A stretch of 64,000 nt of DNA, from NCBI GenBank assembly GCA_963664635.1, contig OY761542.1:992001-1056000 (forward strand). The letters are read 5' to 3'. Every line of letters starts with the position of its first letter. The first letter of the stretch is position 1. A program made the translations under genes and the position numbers. The notes beneath the pieces were generated by a model, which was given only the letters and a program-made list of their open reading frames with translations, made no database searches and was not told the DNA's origin. This stretch comes from VXNE01 sp963664635. Lineage in GTDB: Bacteria; Pseudomonadota; Gammaproteobacteria; Pseudomonadales; Azotimanducaceae. Positions 49,120 to 56,944 of this stretch are shown here, one piece after another.

Positions 49120-49932
49120 TCAATAGTAGACCGAAGCGCTGCCGCCGCCGTCGGCGGCGATCGTTTCGCCGTTGACCGCCCAGGACTTGTCCGAACAGAG
49201 GAACACGGCCAGGTGGGCGATCTCCTGCGCGTCGACCATGCGCCCGATGCTGTTGCCCCGGCCCTCGGCGTAGTCCGCGGCCTCGAGCTCCTCTCGCGTG
49301 ATGCCGCGTTTCGCGGCGCGGGCCGCCAGCATCTCCGTGACGCCCTCGGTGCGGGTGAGCCCGGGATGGATGCAGTTCACCGTCACGCCATCGCGGCCGA
49401 GCTGCATGGCGAGGGTGCGCGTGAAGTGCACGAGGGAGGCGTTGCGCGCGCCGCCGCTCAGGTTGCCGGCGATGCGGGCGTTCAGGCCGCTGATGTTGAC
49501 GATCCGGCCCCAGCCGGAGGCCTGCAGGTGGGGGATCGCCGCACGGGCGCAGCGCAGTGCCCCCATGTACTTGACGTTGAAGTCCTCGAGGAAGTCCTCG
49601 TCCACGATGCTGTCGATGGGGCCCGTCGCGGTGCGTGAGCCGCCCGGATACGAACCGCTGTTGACGAGGATGTGTAGGCCGCCGAGTTTCCGCGCGGCGG
49701 CGTCGACGGTGGCCTCGACCCGGGTGCGGTCCGTCACGTCGCACGCCATGGGCGATACCTGCCGTCCGGTCGCCGCCGCGATCTCGCGGGCGGCGTCGGC
49801 GAGGGGTTCCGGCGTGCGTGCCACGAGCACCAGGTCCACGCCCTCCCGCGCGAGTTCGAGCGCGATGGCCTTGCCGATGCCGCGGCTGCCGCCGATGACG
49901 AGGCCGCGCCGGCCGGTGAGTCCGGTCTCCAT
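49120..49932 (-). CDS. SDR-family protein with altered active site
   Basis: This 270-aa classical SDR keeps the cofactor motif LVIGGSRGIGKAIALELARE (GxxxGIG), DVTD and LVNSGSYPGG. Ser is retained in IVNISGLNAR. The catalytic YxxxK is replaced: the aligned segment reads GGARNASLVHFTRTLAMQLG, without Tyr or Lys in register. It ends GETIAADGGGSASVYY. It may use a different chemistry or be non-catalytic. Length and fold are otherwise normal. Confidence 0.83.
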   Translation of the reverse strand: METGLTGRRGLVIGGSRGIGKAIALELAREGVDLVLVARTPEPLADAAREIAAATGRQVSPMACDVTDRTRVEATVDAAARKLGGLHILVNSGSYPGGSRTATGPIDSIVDEDFLEDFNVKYMGALRCARAAIPHLQASGWGRIVNISGLNARIAGNLSGGARNASLVHFTRTLAMQLGRDGVTVNCIHPGLTRTEGVTEMLAARAAKRGITREELEAADYAEGRGNSIGRMVDAQEIAHLAVFLCSDKSWAVNGETIAADGGGSASVYY

Positions 49933-49942
49933 GGGTGCGGTC

Positions 49943-50689
49943 TCAGTACTCCATCACGGTGTTCTGGAAGTCGAATCCGCCTTCGGCCATCACCAGGCGG
50001 TGGCGTGCTCCCTCGGCGTTCGCGTCGTTCGTCTCGTAGCCCGCGTCGCCGCTCCACATGGCGGCGCGCACGCCGTCGGCGCGCATGCCGATGTGGGTCT
50101 CGTAGACGGTCGCGTCGGCCGAGCGGAAGCGTTCGAGGATGCCGTCGACGGTCGAGTAGCGGGACAGGTGGTACAGGGTCACCCAGGTGGGGGGCACCAG
50201 GTCGATCTCGCCGGCGGCGTGCCGCTCGAGGGCGGCGGCGGGGGAGATCCACTGGTGGTCCTTGATCTCGCCCCCGTCGATGCTGACCGCGTGGTCGGCG
50301 GCGCGGGCCGCGAAGAACCAGGTGGCGAAGCGCTTCGGCGTGCTCGGCGGCGGCGTCCAGTGCGCGAACCACACGAAGTCGTCCGGGGCCGCTTCGATGC
50401 CGGCTTCTTCGCGGGTCTCGCGGGCGGCGGCGTTGCGCGCGGTGCCTTCGGGGTCCCCATCGTCCGCCGCGTCTTCCGCGTCGATGCGCCCGCCCGGGAA
50501 CACCCACATGCCGCCGAAGGCGATCCGCGAGTTCTTGCGCAGCATGAGCACCTCGACCTCCGGGGACTCGGGCGACTCGCGCAGCAGCACCACGGTGGCT
50601 GCCGGTACCGGCGGCGGTGCCTGCGCGGGATCGCCGTCGAGTTCCCCGTACATGTCGTTGCGGTGGCGGCTGGCGGGGTCGGTGGGCAT
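49943..50689 (-). CDS. NUDIX hydrolase
   Basis: This 248-aa protein contains a NUDIX domain: VEVLMLRKNSRIAFGGMWVF, PGGRIDAED and the core helix AARETREEAGIEAAPDDFVW (REXXEEXG). The long insertion between GG and RE resembles NUDT19-like CoA-diphosphatase relatives, which often lie near acyl-CoA enzymes. ATG 50689 is chosen because AAGGAG lies 6 nt upstream. It precedes the SDR gene by 10 bp. Substrate is inferred only by neighbourhood. Confidence 0.85.
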   Translation of the reverse strand: MPTDPASRHRNDMYGELDGDPAQAPPPVPAATVVLLRESPESPEVEVLMLRKNSRIAFGGMWVFPGGRIDAEDAADDGDPEGTARNAAARETREEAGIEAAPDDFVWFAHWTPPPSTPKRFATWFFAARAADHAVSIDGGEIKDHQWISPAAALERHAAGEIDLVPPTWVTLYHLSRYSTVDGILERFRSADATVYETHIGMRADGVRAAMWSGDAGYETNDANAEGARHRLVMAEGGFDFQNTVMEY

Positions 50690-50742
50690 GAACGCTCCTT
50701 GTCTCGGTGGGCGGTTGCGCGGCAGCTCCATTTCAGCATACC

Positions 50743-50794
50743 GCGCCGTCACTCATGGTGTCCGGTGGGCAAAGGGAGGCCCGGGCAGGAGCGA
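50743..50794. repeat. Imperfect direct repeat (leader copy), left
   Basis: About 52 bp, about 90% identical to 51595-51645, which is the leader and ribosome site of the hydroxyacid dehydrogenase gene. The two copies bracket the frameshifted SDR gene. Confidence 0.85.
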
Positions 50795-50810
50795 CCGTCG
50801 ATGGGCGTAC

Positions 50811-51513
50811 TCATGCATCCTCATACAGACACTTGAACATCGGATAGGGTTTCTCGTTCCAGAAAACCTCACCATGGGCACCCCCTTTCGGCAGGGTGGC
50901 AAGCAGTTTTGCCGTTGGGAGTCGTCTCGGCCGACTGCATGTGTGGCATGTCACGCCCCCAGATTGCGGTGTTGGTCGGACCGGGAATCAGCATGTTGAT
51001 GCGAATGTCCTCTTCGACAATGTCGCGGCAGACCGACCGGGTTGCGGCCCACATTCCCGCCTTGGCTGCTGCGTAGGCTGCGTTGCGCGGCCCTGTGAAT
51101 TCGGCCGCGCGGGAGACGGTATTGATGATCCTGCCGCTGCCCTGGCGTTGCATGACGGGCAGCGCATGCCGCATGCCGTAGATCATGCCGTAGAGGTGGA
51201 CTTCAACGTGTCGCTCGAACTCCCCGGCCGGCACATCCAGAAACGGGCGGTTCCTGCCGATGCCTGCGTTATTGAACAACGCATCAAGTCGACCGGTGCG
51301 TTCCACCGCCGCCGCGATCATGGCCTGTACGGCCGCCTCGTCGGCGACGTCACAGACCACGGTAACGGCTCCGAGCGCCTTGAGTTCCTCCAGGCCGGTA
51401 GGGTCGACATCGGCAGCGATCACGCTGGCGCCATCCGCGAGGAAGCCTTTTGACCAGGCTTTGCCGAGGCCACTGCCTGCCCCGGTAACTGCAATCGTTT
51501 TTCCAGCAGGCAT
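50811..51513 (-). pseudogene. SDR gene with a one-base frameshift near the 3' end
   Basis: From ATG 51513 the frame encodes a classical SDR: TIAVTGAGSGLGKAWSKGFL, VVCDVADEAAVQAMI, LFNNAGIGRNRPF, and Tyr-Lys in RNAAYAAAKAGMWAATRS. It ends prematurely at 50869 (214 aa). Removing one base near 50915 restores TAKLLATLPKGGAHGEVFWN then EKPYPMFKCLYEDA and a stop at 50811. This is the expected family C terminus. The catalytic part is intact, so the shortened protein could still fold. It sits between imperfect direct repeats. Confidence 0.85.
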
Positions 51514-51594
51514 CTCGGTCCGTTCCTTGCTCAAGAGTTGCTTTTGAGGGTTCCTCGGCACGAGTATGACGAAATCGTGTCCTTCGAGCGCGCG

Positions 51595-51645
51595 GCGCCG
51601 TCGCTCGTGGTGTCCGGTGGGCACGGGAGGCCCGGGAGGGAGCGA
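51595..51645. repeat. Imperfect direct repeat (leader copy), right
   Basis: This copy ends exactly at the ATG of the hydroxyacid dehydrogenase gene and includes its GGGAGGGAG ribosome site. See 50743-50794 for the partner. Confidence 0.85.
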
Positions 51646-52608
51646 ATGCCGAAATACGTGATGCTGCCGCCCGTCGGAGCGCTGGAACGCGCTTGGGCCG
51701 ACCGCCTGCGTCAGCGGTTCCCGGAGTGCGCGGTGGTCGTGGCCGAGGACGGGGCGGAGGCCGCCCGCGCGCTGGCCGACGCCGACGGCGCCTACGGCTG
51801 GGTGCCGCCGGAGACGCTGCCGCGCGCCACGCGCCTCAAGTGGCTGCAGAACCCGTTCGCGGGCCCGTTCCCGGGGTACTACTACGACGCGCTCGTCGAG
51901 CACCCGGTGGTGGTCTGCAATCCGCGCGGCATCTATTCGGACCACATCGCGCATCACATCCTGATGTTCCTGCTCGCCCTGTCGCGCGGACTGCCGTACT
52001 GGATGGCGGCGCAGCGCGAACGGCAGTGGGACCGTTCGGCCCGCAAGCGCGGCTATGTCCACCTGCCGGACGCGACTGTCCTCGTTGTGGGCGTCGGCAG
52101 GATCGGGGCCGAGACGGCCCGCCTCGTCGCGGCCATGGGGGCCCGGGTGCTGGGGATCGAGCCGCGCCCGGAGCGGGAGTCGCCGGCCGAGCTCTTCGGG
52201 CCGGAGCGCCTCGACGACCTGCTGCCGGAGGCGGACTTCGTGGTGACCACGGTGCCGCACACGCCGGAGACGGAGGGCATGTGGAACGCGCGGCGGTTCG
52301 ACCGGATGAAACGTGGTGCGTACTTCATCAACATCGGCCGCGGCATGACGACGCGCCTGGACGACCTGGTGGCGGCCCTCGAGAGCGGCCGGGTGGGCGG
52401 GGCCGGGCTGGACGTCTTCGAGACGGAACCCCTGCCGGCGGAGCACCCGCTGTGGCGCATGGAGAACGTGCTGATCACGCCGCACGTGGCCGTCGCGGAC
52501 GCGGCGGACCTGGCGGAGCGCCGCTTCGAACTCATTGCGGAGAACCTGCGGCGCTTCCTGGGGGGCGAGGCGTTCGTGAACGTGGTGGACAAGGCGAAGT
52601 GGTACTGA
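51646..52608 (+). CDS. D-2-hydroxyacid dehydrogenase
   Basis: This 320-aa protein is of the D-isomer-specific 2-hydroxyacid dehydrogenase family. ATVLVVGVGRIGAETARLVA is the NAD(P) motif (GxGxxG), FVVTTVPHTPETEGMWN precedes the substrate loop, YFINIGRGMTTRLDDLVAAL carries the catalytic Arg region, LDVFETEPLPAEHPLW the Glu, and VLITPHVA the catalytic His. Substrates in this branch include glyoxylate, hydroxypyruvate and phenylpyruvate. ATG 51646 follows GGGAGGGAG. Confidence 0.9.
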   Translation: MPKYVMLPPVGALERAWADRLRQRFPECAVVVAEDGAEAARALADADGAYGWVPPETLPRATRLKWLQNPFAGPFPGYYYDALVEHPVVVCNPRGIYSDHIAHHILMFLLALSRGLPYWMAAQRERQWDRSARKRGYVHLPDATVLVVGVGRIGAETARLVAAMGARVLGIEPRPERESPAELFGPERLDDLLPEADFVVTTVPHTPETEGMWNARRFDRMKRGAYFINIGRGMTTRLDDLVAALESGRVGGAGLDVFETEPLPAEHPLWRMENVLITPHVAVADAADLAERRFELIAENLRRFLGGEAFVNVVDKAKWY

Positions 52609-52715
52609 CGGGGCGCGTCATGCGCGGGCTGGGACCGTCGGACGGAACCGGCCGCGGTTGACTTTTCCCCGCAGCCCGCCAGTATTCGCCGCTTCCCCGA
52701 CGTTGGACCTCTTCG

Positions 52716-53723
52716 ATGCCCCGAGTGCTCATCGTGGGCGGCACCGGACCCACCGGCGTACCGCTCGCGAACCTGTTCCTGCACCGCGGGTACGAGGTCG
52801 CGATCCTGCATTCGGGCCGCCACCCCGCGGACTTCGACGGCCCGGTAGAGCGCATCATCGGCAACGCGCGCGACGGCGGCGACCTGCAGGCGAAGCTCGG
52901 CGGGCGCGAGTGGGACGTTGCGGTGTGCATGTACGGGCGCCTGCGGGCGCAGGCGGAAGTCCTCACCGGCCGGACCGGCCGCCTCGTCGGCATCACCGGC
53001 CAGCCCGTCTACCGTGGCGCGCAGCCGCCGACGCCGGAGGGCCGGATCCCGCTGCCCATTCCCGAGTTCGCGCCGCGCCAGTACGACGCCGAGGGCTACA
53101 CCGGCAAGGTCGCCGTCGGCGAGGACCAGCTCTTCGAGCAGCACGGCAGGGGCGACTTCGAGGTCGTGATCGTCCGCTACCCCGGCGTCTTCGGCCCGCG
53201 CGCCCCGATGAACCACGAGTGGGCCGTCGTGAAGCGCATTCTCGACCGACGCCCGTTCATGATCCTGCCCCACGACGGCGTGACCTACTTCCAGCGCGGC
53301 TACGCGGACAATCTCGCGCACCTGGTCTTCCTCGCCGCCACCCGGCCCGAAGCCGCCGGCGAGGCGTTCAACGCGGGGGACGAACGGGTGCTCAGTTCGC
53401 GCTACGTGGCCGAAGTGATTCGCGACGAGCTCGGCTCGGACATGGAGTTCATCGGGATTCCTGCGGAGTTCTGCCCCGGCGTGTTCCCGCTGGCGGAAAA
53501 ATCCAACCAGATGCTCGACATGTCGAAGGCGCGCAACCTGCTCGGCTACCGCGACGTGGTGGACGTCGAGATCGCCACCCGCCGCACGGCCGTCCACCTG
53601 CGCGATCATCCGCCGGACCCGAAAGACCTCTATCCCGCCGGCACCGGCACCTTCGACTACGAGCGCGAGGATCGCATCGTCCGGCAGTGGCGCCGGGCGA
53701 CGGAGTTGATGAACCAGGCCTGA
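52716..53723 (+). CDS. NAD-dependent epimerase/dehydratase family protein
   Basis: This 335-aa extended/atypical SDR begins PRVLIVGGTGPTGVPLANLF (GGTGxTG cofactor motif). VVIVRYPGVFGPRAPMNHEW, YADNLAHLVFLAA and AGEAFNAGDERVLSSRYVAE match the NAD-dependent epimerase pattern. The canonical YxxxK is not obvious; GYTGKVAVGEDQL may stand in its place. Substrate unknown. It lies in a plus-strand run with GST, DUF427 and SGNH hydrolase genes. Confidence 0.8.
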   Translation: MPRVLIVGGTGPTGVPLANLFLHRGYEVAILHSGRHPADFDGPVERIIGNARDGGDLQAKLGGREWDVAVCMYGRLRAQAEVLTGRTGRLVGITGQPVYRGAQPPTPEGRIPLPIPEFAPRQYDAEGYTGKVAVGEDQLFEQHGRGDFEVVIVRYPGVFGPRAPMNHEWAVVKRILDRRPFMILPHDGVTYFQRGYADNLAHLVFLAATRPEAAGEAFNAGDERVLSSRYVAEVIRDELGSDMEFIGIPAEFCPGVFPLAEKSNQMLDMSKARNLLGYRDVVDVEIATRRTAVHLRDHPPDPKDLYPAGTGTFDYEREDRIVRQWRRATELMNQA

Positions 53724-53777
53724 GAGCGAAAGCTCAACACAGGCTCAACACAGGCCAAACGCAGGAGACAGACAACG

Positions 53778-54377
53778 ATGGCACTGAAGATCTACGGACC
53801 GCCCCAGACGCGCGTCACGCGCACCCTCTGGATGGCGCACGAGCTGGGACTCGATTTCGACAACGACCCGGGCTTCGACGAGAACCAGACCCCCTCGGCG
53901 GAACTCCTGGCCGCGAATGGCATGGGACAGTCGCCGACGATCGACGACGACGGCTTCACGCTGGCGGAGTCCATGGCGATCAACGTCTACCTCGCCAAGA
54001 AGCACGGCAAGCTCGCCCCGGCGACCCTCGAGGACGAAGCCCGGACCCTGCGCTGGAGCTTCTTCGCGATGACGGCGGTGGAAACGGGCCTGCTGGACAT
54101 GCTCAAGCACAAGTTCGGCGTCATGGGCTACGAACAGGACGACGAAGCCGCGAAGGCGGCCGCCGAGCCGCTAGAGCGGCCGTTCAACGTCCTGAACGAC
54201 GCGCTCGAAGGACGGGACTACCTGGTCGGGGACGCGTTCAGCGTGGCGGACCTCAACGTGGCGAGCGTGCTGTCGTGGGCGTCAATGGGCGGTCTCGACT
54301 TCGCGTCGCAACCCAACGTCGCCGCGTGGCTCGGCCGGTGCTTCGGCCGGGAAGCGGCGCGCAAGGCTCTTGGATAG
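53778..54377 (+). CDS. Glutathione S-transferase
   Basis: This 199-aa soluble GST has an N-terminal thioredoxin-like domain (ALKIYGPPQTRVTRTLWMAH and GMGQSPTIDDDGFTLAESMA, where ES binds glutathione) and a C-terminal helical domain with GRDYLVGDAFSVADLNVASV (N-capping box and hydrophobic staple). The likely catalytic residue is in the TRVTRT segment. Substrate unknown. AGGAGAC precedes ATG 53778. Confidence 0.9.
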   Translation: MALKIYGPPQTRVTRTLWMAHELGLDFDNDPGFDENQTPSAELLAANGMGQSPTIDDDGFTLAESMAINVYLAKKHGKLAPATLEDEARTLRWSFFAMTAVETGLLDMLKHKFGVMGYEQDDEAAKAAAEPLERPFNVLNDALEGRDYLVGDAFSVADLNVASVLSWASMGGLDFASQPNVAAWLGRCFGREAARKALG

Positions 54378-54434
54378 AGCGAAGATCCGGGCGGCGTTAT
54401 GATCGCCGCGTTCGGAACCAGACGGGAGCAGGAC

Positions 54435-54713
54435 ATGAGAGCGACGTGGAACGGCGCCGTGCTCGCGCAGAGCGGCGACACCGTGGTGGTCGAGGGCAAT
54501 CACTACTTTCCGGCGGATGCGCTGGAGCGGACGCATTTCGAGGACAGCGACACGACCTCGTACTGTCCGTGGAAGGGGACGGCCAACTACTACCACGTGG
54601 TCGTGAACGGCGAGACCAACCGCGACGCGGCGTGGATCTACCACACGCCGAAGGACGCGGCGGAGCAGATCACGGGCCGGATCGCCTTCTGGCACGGCGT
54701 CGAGGTCGGCTGA
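54435..54713 (+). CDS. DUF427 domain protein
   Basis: This 92-aa protein is a single DUF427 domain: MRATWNGAVLAQSGDTVVVE, GNHYFPADALERTHF, SYCPWKGTANYYHVVVNGE, AAWIYHTPKDAAEQITGRIA and FWHGVEV. Length and motifs are typical. Function is unknown (a small beta fold). ATG 54435 follows GGGAGCAGGAC. It is 8 bp before the SGNH hydrolase gene. Confidence 0.9.
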   Translation: MRATWNGAVLAQSGDTVVVEGNHYFPADALERTHFEDSDTTSYCPWKGTANYYHVVVNGETNRDAAWIYHTPKDAAEQITGRIAFWHGVEVG

Positions 54714-54721
54714 TCGGGCGC

Positions 54722-55864
54722 ATGACGACCGAACTCGACATCCGGGGCCTCGTTCCGGAGGTGGTCGAAGCCGTCGGCGCGTTCGACTTCGACGAGCGCG
54801 ACAGCGGGCTCTCCCCGCGACGGCTGCCGGCCTGGACCCGGCGCCAGTTGCCGCCGTTCGTGGACATCATGGCGCGCATGCCGTCGGGCGTGCGCCTGCG
54901 TTTCACCACGGACTCCCGGCGTGTCGGCCTCTCCTTCCTCACGACCACGATGATGCTGCCGGGGCGGCCCCGGCGCCCCGTCGCGTTCAACCTCGAGATC
55001 GGCGGGCACCTGGCGACGGTGGCGTCGCTGCGCGGCAACGCGCTCAAGGTCGACCCGACCCGCGCCGACGGCTTCGAGCTCGAGCGCGGCGACCCGGACA
55101 CGCTGGTGTTCCCGGCCCTCGGGGAGGGGACGAAGACCTGCGAACTGTGGCTGCCCCACAACGCGTACGTCGAACTGCGGTCGTTGGTCATCGACGACGG
55201 GGCGACCGTCGCAGCGGCCCCCGCGGATACGCGGCCGCGATGGATCCACCACGGCAGTTCGATCAGTCACTGCATGGAGGCCGACGAGCCCGGCCTGACC
55301 TGGCCCGCCGTTGCCGCGCGGCACGCGGGGATGTCACTCACCAGCCTCGGCTTCGGCGGGCAGTGCCACCTCGACCAGTTCGTCGCGCGGACCATGCGCG
55401 ACGCACCGGCCGACGTCGTCACCGTGAAGGCCGGCATCAACATCGTCAACATGGACTCGATGCGCGAGCGCGTCTTCGTGCCGGCGCTGCACGGCTTCCT
55501 CGACACGCTGCGCGAAGGCAAGCCGGATACGCCCATCGCCGTCGTCTCGCCGATCTACTGTCCGAGCGCGGAGACGCGGCCCGGGCCCACCATCCCGAAC
55601 GCCGAGGGCAGGTTCGTCACGGTGGACGGCTTCGAGGAGCATCGCGTCGGCTGCCTGACGCTGACGCGTATCCGGGAGCTGATCGCCGAGGCCGTGGAAG
55701 CACGCCGGTCCGCCGGCGACGCGGCACTGCACTACGTCGACGGTCTCGAACTCTTCGGGGCTGACGACGCCGGGGACCTGCCGGACGACCTGCACCCGAG
55801 TCCCGCGGGTTACGTCCGCATGGGCGAGCGGTTCGCCCCGGTGCTCCGGCGCCTCATCGCCTGA
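54722..55864 (+). CDS. SGNH/GDSL hydrolase with N-terminal jelly-roll-like domain
   Basis: This 380-aa protein has a beta-rich N-terminal part (about residues 1-165). The SGNH hydrolase domain follows: WIHHGSSISHC (block I, nucleophile Ser), LTSLGFGGQCHLDQ (Gly), VVTVKAGINIVN (Asn block) and LPDDLHPSPAGYVRMGERFA (Asp-His block V). All four SGNH residues are present, so it is likely an esterase or carbohydrate deacetylase. The last codons are duplicated at 56830 onward. Confidence 0.87.
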   Translation: MTTELDIRGLVPEVVEAVGAFDFDERDSGLSPRRLPAWTRRQLPPFVDIMARMPSGVRLRFTTDSRRVGLSFLTTTMMLPGRPRRPVAFNLEIGGHLATVASLRGNALKVDPTRADGFELERGDPDTLVFPALGEGTKTCELWLPHNAYVELRSLVIDDGATVAAAPADTRPRWIHHGSSISHCMEADEPGLTWPAVAARHAGMSLTSLGFGGQCHLDQFVARTMRDAPADVVTVKAGINIVNMDSMRERVFVPALHGFLDTLREGKPDTPIAVVSPIYCPSAETRPGPTIPNAEGRFVTVDGFEEHRVGCLTLTRIRELIAEAVEARRSAGDAALHYVDGLELFGADDAGDLPDDLHPSPAGYVRMGERFAPVLRRLIA

Positions 55865-55926
55865 GTCCGGTCTCGGGGTCGCCCGCGGCCGCCGGCAACA
55901 CCCGGTAGCAGACTATCCCGGGCGTC
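55808..55926. repeat. Convergent-gene junction, copy 1
   Basis: Covers the last codons of the SGNH gene and, on the minus strand, an orphan DUF1460 tail (TPGIVCYRVLPAAAGDPETG and LRR, stop). It is similar but not identical to 56830-56944. The copies differ by many substitutions and a length difference, more like two alleles than a recent duplication. Confidence 0.8.
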
Positions 55927-55966
55927 TTCCTTCGCCCGGGCGGCGCCGTGACGCAGCGTCCGCCGG

Positions 55967-56134
55967 CTACTTGGGCACCAATGCGTATCGGTCGTCGATC
56001 GCGCGCCGTACCAGGGCCCAGTCCTGACGGGACCGGAGCCCGAGCCAGGTCACATGTGTGGACTCAGGGAACCCCTGCTTGCGGGCGATCGCCGCAAGGC
56101 TGGGGCTCAGGCATTCGTCGATGAGGAACTTCAA
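55967..56134 (-). pseudogene. Truncated DUF5615 toxin remnant
   Basis: From a TTG at 56134 the minus strand reads LKFLIDECLSPSLAAIARKQ, GFPESTHVTWLGLRSRQDWA and LVRRAIDDRYALVPK, then stop. It aligns with the complete toxin at 39501-39896 for 55 residues and stops where YVLVTSNRTDF is expected. The start is TTG in place of ATG. Half of the PIN-like fold is lost, so the toxin is surely inactive. Confidence 0.8.
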
Positions 56135-56149
56135 CGCGAGGCAGGCAGG

Positions 56150-56740
56150 TCATCGAAGGCGGTCTCGCTCGCGATGGCCGGCTTGCGCGCGCCAGAAGGG
56201 CTCCCGGCGGGGCCGCCCGCGCCGGGGATAGGCCCGGGCGTAGAAGGCGGCCAGCTCGATCTGCCTTTCCGAAAGCTGCGGGAATGCTTCGTGGATCGCA
56301 CTGGCGCAATCGCCGTTGGCCAGCATGTCGGCGATGTCGTGAACCGGAATGCGGGTTCCCTTGAAGCACGGCGTCCCCGACAGCACCGCCTTGTCGCACT
56401 CGACCGCCTCCGCGGCGCTGGCGAGCATCGAGAGTCCTCCGCGGACGTCGCGCTTCATCGCCCGCACGTCCACGGACACGTCGCGCTCCCGGGCCGTTCT
56501 CGCCCCTGGATGGTCAAGAAGATAACGCACCAGGCGCCGGCGCCCTTCCAAGGTGATGACGTTCGTCGTGTCGTGGGCGAGTTTCAGCCCCACCAGTGCG
56601 TCACGATGGACACTGCGGGGCTGTCCGCCGCGGCTACCCACGGCGTCGAGCAGGCCTGCGTCGATGATGCGATGCACCTGCTTGACCGGCACGCCGGTGA
56701 CGCAGGCGGCCTCGTTCGCCGACAGCGTGGAACTGATCAT
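56150..56740 (-). CDS. DUF433 antitoxin with N-terminal helix-turn-helix
   Basis: This 196-aa protein has an N-terminal MerR-like helix-turn-helix segment (LSANEAACVTGVPVKQVHRI, IDAGLLDAVG) and a C-terminal DUF433 domain (AVLSGTPCFKGTRIPVHDIA, DMLANGDCASAIHEAFPQLS). It is the antitoxin of the DUF433/DUF5615 type, longer than the one at 39924-40316. GGAGGAAGG lies about 11 nt before ATG 56740. Its toxin partner just downstream is truncated, so it is an orphan antitoxin. Confidence 0.82.
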   Translation of the reverse strand: MISSTLSANEAACVTGVPVKQVHRIIDAGLLDAVGSRGGQPRSVHRDALVGLKLAHDTTNVITLEGRRRLVRYLLDHPGARTARERDVSVDVRAMKRDVRGGLSMLASAAEAVECDKAVLSGTPCFKGTRIPVHDIADMLANGDCASAIHEAFPQLSERQIELAAFYARAYPRRGRPRREPFWRAQAGHRERDRLR

Positions 56741-56829
56741 GACTTCGTTATCCTTCCTCCATTCTGGAAGAAATATAGCGCGCGAAGGCTCCCCAATGCC
56801 AGCACCAGTCGTTTGACCGTTGCTCGGCG

Positions 56830-56944
56830 CAGCTATGTCCGCATGGGCGAACGGTTCGCCCCGGTCCTGCGGCGCCTCATCGCCTGGGTCGGACCGCCCG
56901 GAACGACGCGGTAGACCACCATTCCCGGCGTCCTCCGAAAGTAG
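56830..56944. repeat. Convergent-gene junction, copy 2
   Basis: Carries a copy of the SGNH 3' end (YVRMGERFAPVLRRLIA readable on the plus strand, stop lost) and the in-frame 3' end of the DUF1460 gene on the minus strand. Partner of 55808-55926. Confidence 0.8.

Noticed and set aside
56054..56914. Plus-strand 286-codon frame across the toxin-antitoxin remnant
   Set aside because: It is antisense to a clear DUF433 antitoxin and its Pro/Arg/Gly composition is that of shadow coding; only its end matches the duplicated SGNH tail.
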